Below, in pieces: positions 56,666 through 64,000 of a DNA stretch of 64,000 nucleotides; positions within the stretch are counted from its first letter, which is position 1; each line of letters opens with the position of its first letter. Origin of the DNA: Ostreococcus lucimarinus CCE9901 (lineage: Eukaryota > Chlorophyta > Mamiellophyceae > Mamiellales > Bathycoccaceae); assembly GCF_000092065.1 (NCBI RefSeq), contig NC_009360.1:124001-188000 (forward strand). The letters are read 5' to 3'. Position numbers and translations under genes: made by a program. Below the pieces are notes generated by a model. That model was not told the origin of the DNA and did no database searches. It was given only the letters and a program-made list of their open reading frames with translations.

Positions 56666-58402
56666 TTACGGTCTGTGACGGACGTAAGGGAGGCGCCGAA
56701 GGTCGGCGTGTAGGGGAGGAACGATCCAAGGTTGCGCGCTCGCGCCCGGGGGGAGTGGAAGGTAGCGCGGTGGACGAGCGGCTGGGGGGTGACGGAGGCG
56801 AAACCAACGCCAATAGTCGTCGTAGGATCGCCGCGAGCGCGCGTCGTCGCGCGCGGTTGTGGTGGTGCCGCGGTGATAGGCATCGTCGACGACATCCATG
56901 TCTGTCTCGCTGGTGTCGTCATAATCTGATTCGTCGACGACGTGTAGGGTGTAGGCATGGCGGTGGGAATCGCGCACTCGTGCTCGGCAATCGGGCTCCG
57001 ACGACTGAGGTTCGTCGGCGACGAATTCGTCGTCAGACTCATCGCTTGACTCGATCGGGGCGTCCTTGAGGGTCTGAAACAATTCGGCGTCGGTGTCATC
57101 GAGCTCGTAATCGTACCAATTCGACGGTATGGTGTCGGGTAAAGGCTCGATGTTGCCACCGCGCTCGTTCACCAAACCGGCTCGAAGTTGTTCGAGCTCG
57201 TCGGCGGTCAGCACGGCGACAGCGAGTCCGTACGTCCCGAATCGCCCGGTTCTACCAATTCTATGCATATACGTAGCACCACTTGGTGGAACATCGAGGT
57301 TTATCACCAGGTTGACGTGCGTCAAGTCGACCCCGCGCGCCGTCAAGTCAGTCGAAACTAAGACGCGAAGCTGGAAATTTCGCATCTCTTCCATGACTTT
57401 CATTCGACGTTCTTGCGGAAGCGTACCCGCGGTGAACGCCGCTTTCAATCCTTGTGACGTCAAGCGCTTCGCTAAAGCTTCTCCCCAAGCCAATCGTCGC
57501 ACGAAAACAACCGCTTGGTGAAACGACACGTCGCCGCATATTTTCAACAGTCTCGCCTCTTTGGCGGTAATAACGTCCGCAAGTTTCGTCCCGTCCTCTT
57601 TTTCGATCAACGAGTAAAACTGGCGAACTCCCTGTAAAGCTGTCGTGCTCTCGCACAGCATCACTTTTTGTGGAGCTCGCATTAATCGCTCTAAATCACC
57701 CAGCAACGTCTTTGAGTACGTCGCGCTAAACGCGCACACTTGCTTACGCTCCGGCAACATGCTGTACGCGAACAGCACGTCTCGCTCGAACGTCCCACTC
57801 AATAACGCGTCTGCTTCATCTAATATCAACAACCGTGCTCCATCACACGCCATCGAACCCTCTTCTAACATCTGCCTCGTCCGTCCCGGCGTCCCCACGA
57901 CGACGTGCGGCTGACTCGCCAGCCGCGCTCGGTCCTCCTTCACCGGCAATCCCCCGACGAGCAAACACGTCTCTATCCCACCTCGCGCGTCCCCATCCAT
58001 GTCTTTAAATTTCTCAATCATCTCCACGAAACATTCGTGCGTTTGCACCGCGCACTCCCTCGTCGGCGCCAGCGCCAGCGCTTGCGTTCGCCGTCGTCCC
58101 GCATCCACGCGTTCGAGCGCGATGACGACGAACGTCATCGTCTTTCCGGTCCCAGACTTCGCCTGCGCGATGACGTCGCATCCAAACCGTCCGAGCGGCA
58201 CGCACGCGAGCTGCACGGGCGACGGCGCGTCGAATCCAGCCGCGCGAAGCGCGCGCGTGAGTCGCTCGTCGAGTTGTAAATCACCGAAAGACGCGCTCGA
58301 CGTCGCGCGTTCGCCGACGTTCGCGCCCGCGCGCGCGTCCGTCGATGTATCGTCACGCAGAGCGACATCGGACGAGCGCGCGCGCGGCGACGCGCGCGGC
58401 AT
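56666..58402 (-). CDS. DDX20: DEAD-box helicase DDX20/Gemin3-like
   Basis: 578 residues from the ATG at 58402. Motifs in order: Q-motif FDAPSPVQLACVPLGRFG, AQAKSGTGKTMTF, APTREC, VGTPGR, LDEAD, FSATYSKTL, STDLTARGVDL and HRIGRTGRFGTYGL. The sequence around the motifs (SPVQL..IPLGR, QAKSGTGKT, EPLPDTIPSNW) matches DDX20 best among DEAD-box groups. DDX20 is the SMN-complex helicase for snRNP assembly in animals. The C-terminal ~170 residues are acidic then Arg/Tyr/Pro-rich and low complexity. The start is 50 bp from the divergent gene at 58453. Confidence 0.85.
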   Translation of the reverse strand: MPRASPRARSSDVALRDDTSTDARAGANVGERATSSASFGDLQLDERLTRALRAAGFDAPSPVQLACVPLGRFGCDVIAQAKSGTGKTMTFVVIALERVDAGRRRTQALALAPTRECAVQTHECFVEMIEKFKDMDGDARGGIETCLLVGGLPVKEDRARLASQPHVVVGTPGRTRQMLEEGSMACDGARLLILDEADALLSGTFERDVLFAYSMLPERKQVCAFSATYSKTLLGDLERLMRAPQKVMLCESTTALQGVRQFYSLIEKEDGTKLADVITAKEARLLKICGDVSFHQAVVFVRRLAWGEALAKRLTSQGLKAAFTAGTLPQERRMKVMEEMRNFQLRVLVSTDLTARGVDLTHVNLVINLDVPPSGATYMHRIGRTGRFGTYGLAVAVLTADELEQLRAGLVNERGGNIEPLPDTIPSNWYDYELDDTDAELFQTLKDAPIESSDESDDEFVADEPQSSEPDCRARVRDSHRHAYTLHVVDESDYDDTSETDMDVVDDAYHRGTTTTARDDARSRRSYDDYWRWFRLRHPPAARPPRYLPLPPGASAQPWIVPPLHADLRRLPYVRHRP

Positions 58403-58452
58403 GGCGCGGTGCGACGCGGGATGTGGCGTCACTTCGCGCAACGACCAGCGCG

Positions 58453-59541
58453 ATGGGACTGTACGACGACTTGCCCGACGCGAAACCGCGCGCGACGACG
58501 GCATCGACGGCGCGTGACGGAGACGCGAGCGATGATGCGTCGATTCGCGACGCGAAACGGGCGAAGCGAGCGACGGGAGACGCGGGAGAGAGGAGCGAAG
58601 ACGCGCAAAAAGTGCAGCTCAGGGACGACGCGACGGTGGCGGCGCCGTCGAAAGCGGCGACGACGAAGGACGCGCTGCAGAGGATCGCGCAACACTTGCT
58701 AAAGCCAGAGAAATTCGTGAAAGCGTCGGGATTGCTGAAGAAGTTGTTGATGTCGGAGGCGTGCGACCGGGGCGACGCCAAGGCGTTGTTCGCGTGCCTG
58801 GAAAACGCGATGACGCCCACGCCCAAGGCGCGCGCGCTGCGGGCGGAGACTCGATTGGATTACGAAGAGTTGTTTGAAATTGTCGCCGCGTTCTCTCCGC
58901 TTATTTTCAACGCGAAACAAAAGAGAAAGCTGGAGGTCTGGTCGACGTATGCCAGAAGAATCAACGCGTTGCGAACGGATGATTCGTTCGAGTTCACGAA
59001 GGCGGTGAAAGCGATTCAGGAAGTCGTGGATCGGGTGGATAGTTACGTTGAGCCGCCGGGTGTCATAGAAGATGACGACATCGAGATTCCCCCTGCACCC
59101 GAGGGCGCGAGCGAGGAGGAAGCTATGGAGATGGCGACGCAGTACGCGCGCTCAATCAAAGCGGAGCGAGCGGCTGAAATCGAGCAGTTGGCCGTCGTCG
59201 ACGAATTACGCGAAGCTCTCATCGATGCGCTCGAGTTTACGTCGTCGCTTTACGGAAGAACTTGGTCGCAAACAACGATTGATATGATGTCTAACTTTTT
59301 TCACGAGCGTCGACCAAAATTTTCGCCGACGAGCCAGGAAAGAATAGTCAAAATTTGGGACGATTTACGCAAAAAGAAGCACGCTCGCAGTTTGACGAGT
59401 GCTGGTGATAAAGTGAGTATGACGTCATTCGAGCGCGATCAAGCCCGTGCGGCGGGGTCGCAAGTTTCCGCTCGCGGCTCCGTCGGCGCCGAAAACGTCA
59501 AGGACGGTCGCGGCGAGAGCGCGGCAAAAATGTTGGGATGA
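58453..59541 (+). CDS. Unknown helical protein starting MGLYDDLP
   Basis: 362 residues from the ATG at 58453. The N-terminus MGLYDDLPDAKP recalls the first residues of splicing factor SPF45 (MSLYDDLG), but no G-patch or RRM follows. A mixed-charge disordered stretch leads to a helical domain (LQRIAQHLLKPEKFVKASGL through FNAKQKRKLEVWSTYARRIN). A second helical part follows (ALIDALEFTSSLYGRTWSQT, ...KIWDDLRKKKHARSLTS). No signal or membrane segment. I cannot name a family; a nuclear role is only a guess from the basic clusters. Confidence 0.7.
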   Translation: MGLYDDLPDAKPRATTASTARDGDASDDASIRDAKRAKRATGDAGERSEDAQKVQLRDDATVAAPSKAATTKDALQRIAQHLLKPEKFVKASGLLKKLLMSEACDRGDAKALFACLENAMTPTPKARALRAETRLDYEELFEIVAAFSPLIFNAKQKRKLEVWSTYARRINALRTDDSFEFTKAVKAIQEVVDRVDSYVEPPGVIEDDDIEIPPAPEGASEEEAMEMATQYARSIKAERAAEIEQLAVVDELREALIDALEFTSSLYGRTWSQTTIDMMSNFFHERRPKFSPTSQERIVKIWDDLRKKKHARSLTSAGDKVSMTSFERDQARAAGSQVSARGSVGAENVKDGRGESAAKMLG

Positions 59542-59653
59542 AGTAGCGCGTTAGAGTTCATCAATTCATCATCTAGAGTTTATTAAAACGACCCTAAATC
59601 GAACTTGACGCGTGACGACGGTCCAGCCGTGCGCGACGCGTCGACGTCGGCGC

Positions 59654-60276
59654 TTAGTTGGCGCTCTTCAAGAAGTCTTGAATGATGCCGAGCGCCGCCG
59701 TTTCTTCACCGAAATCGCTGATCACGCAGCACGAGCACTTCACGACCTTACGCGCAGTACCCTCGGCGTCGAGCTTGCACAAGCCAGCCCACTCACCGAG
59801 CGCCATAGCCTCCGGCACGCGAATCAAGTGCACGTTGACTTCGTTGCACAGCGCTTGGATGAGCTTCGTGTAATCCGCCTGGTCGCAATCTTGCGCCAAG
59901 ATGCAGATCAACGCCTTACGGCTCTCGATCGCCTTGCACGCTTCGCGCAAACCTCGGTGCAAGCCGTCGCAAGCGAGCGACTTCTTCAGCACCACCTGCA
60001 GCGCCGTCATGAGATCCATGGGTTCATCTCCCGCAGCCTCGACCGCGACTTCGGGTTGTTCGTCAACGACGTCTTCGACTTCCTCGCTGTTCGCGCGCAT
60101 CGCAACATTTATTTCGCATTCGTCAGTCTCGCGTTCGACGTTCGCGCGCCATCGCGCGTCGCGCTCGCGTCCCGAACGCCGATCCCTCTGCGCTAGGGCT
60201 TTCATCGATCCTTCGTCGTCGCGCGCGTCGTCGCCGCGTCGTCGCCGCGCGTCCGCGACGTCACGCACTCGGCCAT
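59654..60276 (-). CDS. RPS12: Cytosolic ribosomal protein eS12, two exons with an 8-nt first coding exon
   Basis: Exon 1 (60269-60276) is ATGGCCGA and exon 2 is 59654-60086. The joined protein begins MADEEVEDVVDEQPE and has 146 residues. Core motifs: LMTALQVVLKKSLACDGLHR, GLREACKAIESRKALICILA, QDCDQADYTKLIQALC and GTARKVVKCSCCVISDFGEE, all eS12. An unspliced start (ATG 60100, MRANSEE) is possible but would lose the typical MAE/MAD-E start. Part of the 40S head. Confidence 0.93.
60087..60268 (-). other. Intron of the eS12 gene (182 nt)
   Basis: Donor GCCGA|GTGCGT at 60268, acceptor AACAG|C ending at 60087, ACTGAC at 60122-60127 (35 nt before the acceptor). Phase 2. Same donor class and branch hexamer as the other three introns. 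Confidence 0.75.
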
Positions 60277-60500
60277 GATGAATGTGAAAAGGTTTAAGAA
60301 TACGCGCGGTCCTCAAATGTCCGTCCTTAACGACGCGTCGGTCGTCTCGAGCGATCCTCGCGCGCGAAAGTGGCGGACGGGCGCGTCGCGCGGGCGGCGC
60401 ATAACGCTCGGAAAGGCGTTTTGCGCGACACGACGACGCGCGCCGCGGCGTCGGTGAGGCGCGAGAGCGAGCGAACGACGCTCGAGCGGGGAGATAAAAA
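60277..60500. promoter_or_regulatory. Divergent region of eS12 and the NFKBIL1-like gene
   Basis: 224 bp. The eS12-proximal part (60277-60345) is less CG-rich; the rest is CG-rich. No RNA gene or repeat seen. Confidence 0.35.
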
Positions 60501-61142
60501 ATGCACGGCACGATCACGGGGACGGCGTTCGAGCGCGCGGACGTGGAGGCGGCGGTGGAGGCGGCACGAGCGGCGCGAGACGAGGCGATGCGGGCGTTCG
60601 AGGGACGAGGGCGAGACGCGGGAGGGCGCGAGCGGGCTCGGGAGGGCGCGCGGGGGGAAGAGAGAGGGCGAACGCGGGGTGGGGCGTCGAGCAGGGACGC
60701 GTTCGAGTCGCGGAGACGGCGGGAGGAGGAGAAGCGGTTCGATCCGCGCGCGCGGGCGAGACGCGCGGCGAGCGGCGCCGAGGCGAAGACGAGCGGACGC
60801 GACGGCGACGACGACGACGACGACGACGGTCACTGCGGTGCGTCGACGTTTGATGAATACGAGCTCGCGTGGTGCGCGTTCGAGCTACGAGCGATGAGCG
60901 GCGCGCAGATCGCGTTCGACGACGTCCCGTGGCCGCGCTCGGGCGCGTGGCTCCTCCGCCAATCGCTCGCGAACGCGGGCGACGACCGCGACGTGACCAA
61001 GCGCGCGCATCGCGCGTTTTTCGTGCGTTGGCATCCGGATAAGTTCATCCAACGCTTCGGTCGGGCGTTGGTCGAGAGAGATCGCGATCGAATCATCGCT
61101 CGCGCGTCGGCGACGTTTCGCTCCGCGCTCGCCGCGCGGTGA
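60501..61142 (+). CDS. NFKBIL1-type C-terminal domain protein
   Basis: 213 residues. A helical, charged N-terminus (DVEAAVEAARAARDEAMRAF and REEEKRFDPRARARR) precedes an Asp run and then the conserved domain. FDEYELAWCAFE, IAFDDVPWP and KRAHRAFFVRWHPDKFIQRF match the C-terminal region of NF-kappa-B inhibitor-like 1 (DIPWP and RFHPDKFxQRFG). A J-domain was considered because of HPDKF, but the context is the NFKBIL1 one. Animal NFKBIL1 has ankyrin repeats before this; here there are none. Function unknown in algae. Convergent with an ankyrin gene. Confidence 0.75.
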   Translation: MHGTITGTAFERADVEAAVEAARAARDEAMRAFEGRGRDAGGRERAREGARGEERGRTRGGASSRDAFESRRRREEEKRFDPRARARRAASGAEAKTSGRDGDDDDDDDGHCGASTFDEYELAWCAFELRAMSGAQIAFDDVPWPRSGAWLLRQSLANAGDDRDVTKRAHRAFFVRWHPDKFIQRFGRALVERDRDRIIARASATFRSALAAR

Positions 61143-61201
61143 CGCCGCTCGACGCGCGTCGGCGTCGAGCGCGCGAGCGCGCGCGTCGCCGTGTAAAAGT
61201 A

Positions 61202-61819
61202 CTAGTATGTGTGTATAACTAACGCCGCGTCGCGCTCGTCCACCGCCGTCGACCGTTCGTCGATGAACGCCCGAATCGCCTCCGTCGCCGCCGCGTCTCT
61301 CGGCGCGCGTCCGCGTCGATCCCTCGCCGCGTTCATCCTCTCCCACCGCCCCCCCATCCCGACGTGCGCGAACACCGCTCGCACGCACGCCAATTCCCCG
61401 CTCGCGCACGCTTTGTGCAGCGCGTTCTCCCCGTCCGCGTCCCTCGCCTCGGCGTCGCTCCCTCCCTCGAGCAGCGCCGCGCACGCCTCGCCTCGCCCCC
61501 CCGCGCACGCCTTGTGCAGCGCCGTCCCTCGTCCCGCCCGCGTCGTCGCGCGCGCGTCGCACCCTAACTCGAGGCACGCCTTCACGCACCTCGCGCACCC
61601 TCGTCGCGCGGCGTGATGCAGCGGCGTGTACCCCGACGCGTTCGTCGTCGTCCCGTCCTCGTCCGCGCTCGCCGGCCGTCGCGCGAGCGCCTCGCGCAGC
61701 GCCTCGACGTCGCCGCGCGCCGCCGCGCCGCACGCCGAGCGGTCGAACGCGATCTCATCCAGGGTCTGCGTCGCGCACGTCGCGCGCGCGCAGCACGCGC
61801 ACGCCGTCGCGCGCGCCAT
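61202..61819 (-). CDS. Ankyrin-repeat protein
   Basis: 205 residues from the ATG at 61819; the frame is open to 61927 but would translate the gacc repeat. A Cys-rich N-terminus (CACCARATC) comes first. Three to four ankyrin repeats then span about residues 30-165: SGYTPLHHAARRGCARCVKA, GTALHKACAGGRGEACAALL and GENALHKACASGELACVRAV. A generic protein-binding module. The stop is 59 bp from the NFKBIL1-like stop. Confidence 0.85.
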   Translation of the reverse strand: MARATACACCARATCATQTLDEIAFDRSACGAAARGDVEALREALARRPASADEDGTTTNASGYTPLHHAARRGCARCVKACLELGCDARATTRAGRGTALHKACAGGRGEACAALLEGGSDAEARDADGENALHKACASGELACVRAVFAHVGMGGRWERMNAARDRRGRAPRDAAATEAIRAFIDERSTAVDERDAALVIHTY

Positions 61820-62097
61820 CGCGTCGCGCGATGCCGCGACGACCGACCGACCGACCGACCGACCGACCGACCGACCGGGGTTTAGCGACGCACGTTTTCG
61901 GGGGTGCTCATATGGCGTACGCGTCACCTAGAATACGTGTGTGACTTCTCTGACGTATACGACACATCGCGAACGGCATGAAATGGATTTATTACCACGG
62001 CCCCCCGCCGCGGTCGAATTCAAATCGCGTCGGCGCGCGGCGCGCGAACGGCGCGACCGACGACGGGAGAACGACGCGCGCGCGCGCGACGCGGGCG
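61820..62097. promoter_or_regulatory. Divergent region of ankyrin and ISN1 genes
   Basis: 278 bp. Contains the gacc repeat (61841-61876) and a less CG-rich stretch at 61900-61995. The ISN1 frame is open from 61978, so part of this could be leader coding. Confidence 0.45.
61841..61876. repeat. Tetranucleotide repeat (gacc)9
   Basis: Nine perfect copies, followed by gggg. A microsatellite just upstream of the chosen ankyrin-gene start. Its length is a multiple of four, so copy changes would shift any reading frame through it. Confidence 0.95.
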
Positions 62098-62210
62098 ATG
62101 GCGATGACGATGCGCTGGACGCGCGTCGCGCCGAACGCGGCGAACGCGGCGCGCGGACGCCGCGTCGACGCGCGACGAGGGCGCGCGGGGACGAGGGACG
62201 GCGCGCGCGG

Positions 62211-62241
<31 letters not shown>

Positions 62242-63606
62242 GCGGCGGCGGGACGCGCGAGGACGACGACGCGACGCGCGATCGGACCGAGCGAACCGAC
62301 GTCGTTCGTGGAGGACGAACCGAGGGACGAGGAGATCGAGGCGGTGGTGAACGAGGGGAGAGGGAACGCGGGGACGGGGGCGCAAGACGTGGGACGCGCG
62401 GCGAGGTACATGCGAGAGCTGATCAAGAACCAGGTGAACTCGAATCATCTCGCGCGCGCGGGTTCGATCACGGATTCTTCGGTCTTGCGCAGGAAAGGAC
62501 GGCTCAAGGAGCAGGACGCGCTGATCGAGTTCATCGTGGAGTTGCACAAGACGCACACGACGGAGGAGGTTTTCACGAAGGTGGAGACGTGGATCGACGA
62601 GGTGCTCGAGCTGCCGAAAGAGAAGCGGAGGTTTAGTAAGCTTTCGAGAATGGTACCCGCGGTTGGGTTTTTCTTCCACCGCTTGCCTTTGTTGAAGGCG
62701 CTGCGAGAGTACGACGAGTTTTCCTCGTTGTCCAAGCGGCGGTACGTGCTTCCAAACTTTGCCGAGGTGCGGCACATTTTGAACATCGCGCAAGTGCACG
62801 CGTCGAGTAAGGACGTGCGGTTGGTGACTTTCGATGCCGATGGAACGTTGTACGCCGACGGTGAGCACTTTGAGGACGATAATAAGATGATCGATAAGAT
62901 TATGCAGCTCATGGAGTTGGGCATTCACGTCGCCATTGTCACCGCCGCGGGTTATCCGGGCGAGCCGACCAAGTTTGAGGGGCGACTGAAGGGTTTGGTG
63001 GACGCTTTCGAGGCGCAAGCGCTGCCGAAAGAAGTGTACGAAAAGTTTCACGTCATGGGTGGCGAATGTAACTACCTCTTGCGAGTTAACGACGAGTATC
63101 GCCTGGAGTTTGTACCCTCGGAGGAGTGGCACAGCGAGCACATGTACGACTGGAGAGACAACGACGATGTTCGCATGTTCCTCGACCGCGCGGAAGAATT
63201 CTTGACCTCATATGCGAAGCACTTGGGCGTTCAAGTGGATGTCTTGCGCAAGGAATACGCGGTCGGAGTCTTGCCCAAGGGCGATACCATTTACGAAAAC
63301 TTGGAAGAAATGGCGCTCGCGAGCCAAGCCGAGCTTAGCGACGCGAAGATTCCATTCTGCGCCTTCAACGGAGGTAACGACGTTTTCGTGGACGTAGGTA
63401 ACAAGCACATCGGTTTGCAAGCGCTCATGAAGTACTTAAACGTCGCTGGTTCGCAAACTTTGCACGTCGGCGATCGTTTCACTCTCACGGGTAACGACGC
63501 CAAGGTGCGCGAAGCGGCGTCCATTCTCTGGGTCGCGAGTCCGGACGAAACCACGTTCTTCATGCGTTTGCTCTACCGCGATATTCTCAACGCACGTATT
63601 CTTTAA
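62098..63606 (+). CDS. ISN1: IMP-specific 5'-nucleotidase (ISN1)
   Basis: 502 residues from the ATG at 62098 (frame open to 61978). An Arg/Ala/Thr organelle-type leader of about 70 residues precedes RYMRELIKNQ and ALIEFIVELHK. The HAD motif is FDADGTLYADG (D246, D248). The later IVTAAGYPGE, EWHSEHMYDWRD, FNGGNDVFVDVGNKHIGLQA and HVGDRFTLTGNDAKVREAAS are hallmarks of ISN1. It converts IMP to inosine. Family known from fungi, apicomplexans and some algae; targeting to an organelle is inferred from the leader. Confidence 0.93.
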
Positions 63607-63646
63607 TATAACTGCAAGCTGTGTATATTATAATCCTATTTCATCG

Positions 63647-64000
63647 TCATTTCGCCGCTGAAGCCATCGCGGCTTTCGCGACTTCTATTTCGTCGACAAG
63701 ATACCCCAAGCGACGTTCCAAATAAACCAACTCGTTGTTGAGAATCTTCGATTTTGCTTCCCAATATCTCGCCTCGTCGTAAACACGAGTGGGATGCCAA
63801 CCAAAAATCCTCTCCGCGACGCCACCGAACACGAACTCTGTCGACATTGAGAGCGCGGTGTGGAAAAGTAGCACGCAAACGATTATCAACACGATTCTCG
63901 CTGCACGCGAACAGAAGAAGCACGTCTTCCTCCAAGGGCTGGCCTTCTTGAGATCGATTTCCGGCGCAGCCGAAGTTTGCTGCACGAAGTTTTTAGTGGC
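63647..64000 (-). CDS. Small single-pass membrane protein, 5' end beyond window
   Basis: The minus-strand frame is open from the stop at 63647 to the right edge (at least 117 residues), so the start is not seen; the first in-frame start-like codon inside is only a GTG at 63985. One transmembrane helix (AARIVLIIVCVLLFHTALSM) lies near the visible N-terminus after WRKTCFFCSR. A helical tail (LNNELVYLERRLGYLVDEIE) looks like a coiled coil. No family recognised. Convergent with ISN1, 40 bp apart. Confidence 0.7.
   Translation of the reverse strand, partial: ATKNFVQQTSAAPEIDLKKASPWRKTCFFCSRAARIVLIIVCVLLFHTALSMSTEFVFGGVAERIFGWHPTRVYDEARYWEAKSKILNNELVYLERRLGYLVDEIEVAKAAMASAAK

Noticed and set aside
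58453-59541. SPF45 splicing factor
   Set aside because: Only the first eight residues are similar; G-patch and RRM are absent.
60501-61142. J-domain (DnaJ) protein, because of HPDKF
   Set aside because: No J-domain helix II/III order. DVPWP plus HPDKF..QRFG is the NFKBIL1 pattern.

Overview
This is nuclear DNA from a very compact green picoalga of the Mamiellales, most like Ostreococcus (family and genus inferred from gene content and style, not from a marker gene). The genes are eukaryotic: CCT chaperonin, COP9 signalosome, TORC1, WASH complex, proteasome and cytosolic ribosome subunits. They are mixed with plastid proteins that carry Ala/Arg/Ser-rich transit peptides: an STN-type thylakoid kinase, a plastid sigma factor, uL13c, RUS, GTP cyclohydrolase II and a PPR protein. 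The DNA is very CG-rich, gaps between genes are often under 150 bp, and most genes are a single open frame. I count 39 protein genes (two cut by the window edges) and one tRNA.

Layout. 1-7.6 kb: 5' part of an STN7/STN8-like kinase (cut at the left edge), a large coiled-coil protein, a membrane protein and a Sec16-C-terminus-like protein. 7.8-12.6 kb: a TPR-Hsp70 fusion, a histidine phosphatase and GTP cyclohydrolase II. 12.7-19.5 kb: tRNA-Thr, a SMYD-like SET protein, RUS, a repeat-bearing unknown, NOSIP and a degenerate SET-like protein. 19.5-25.5 kb: a plastid kinase, a lumenal protein, an MscL-type channel, a GT25-like glycosyltransferase and CSN6. 25.6-39.5 kb: Raptor, HEATR6, DSS1, strumpellin and CCT4. 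39.7-46.6 kb: uL13c, MnmG, a thylakoid protein, a TPR-like plastid protein and a sigma factor. 47-64 kb: F-box/Kelch, NDUFAF7, MRL1-like PPR, AP2, LpxC, DDX20, an unknown, eS12, NFKBIL1-like, ankyrin, ISN1 and a small membrane protein cut at the right edge.

Four genes need a spliceosomal intron to give a sensible N-terminus (Sec16-like, TPR-Hsp70, uL13c, eS12). All four introns lie at the extreme 5' end of the coding region. They have donor GT(A/G)CGT and an identical ACTGAC hexamer 28-37 nt before the acceptor. A fifth candidate (99 nt, in frame, no stop) lies in the membrane protein gene near 5.4 kb.

No operon-like logic links the genes. Neighbours are mostly divergent or convergent housekeeping and plastid genes. 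The most unusual item is the TPR-Hsp70 fusion (7857-10421): a complete carboxylate-clamp TPR domain sits in front of an Hsp70 that lacks most of the lid and the usual EEVD tail.
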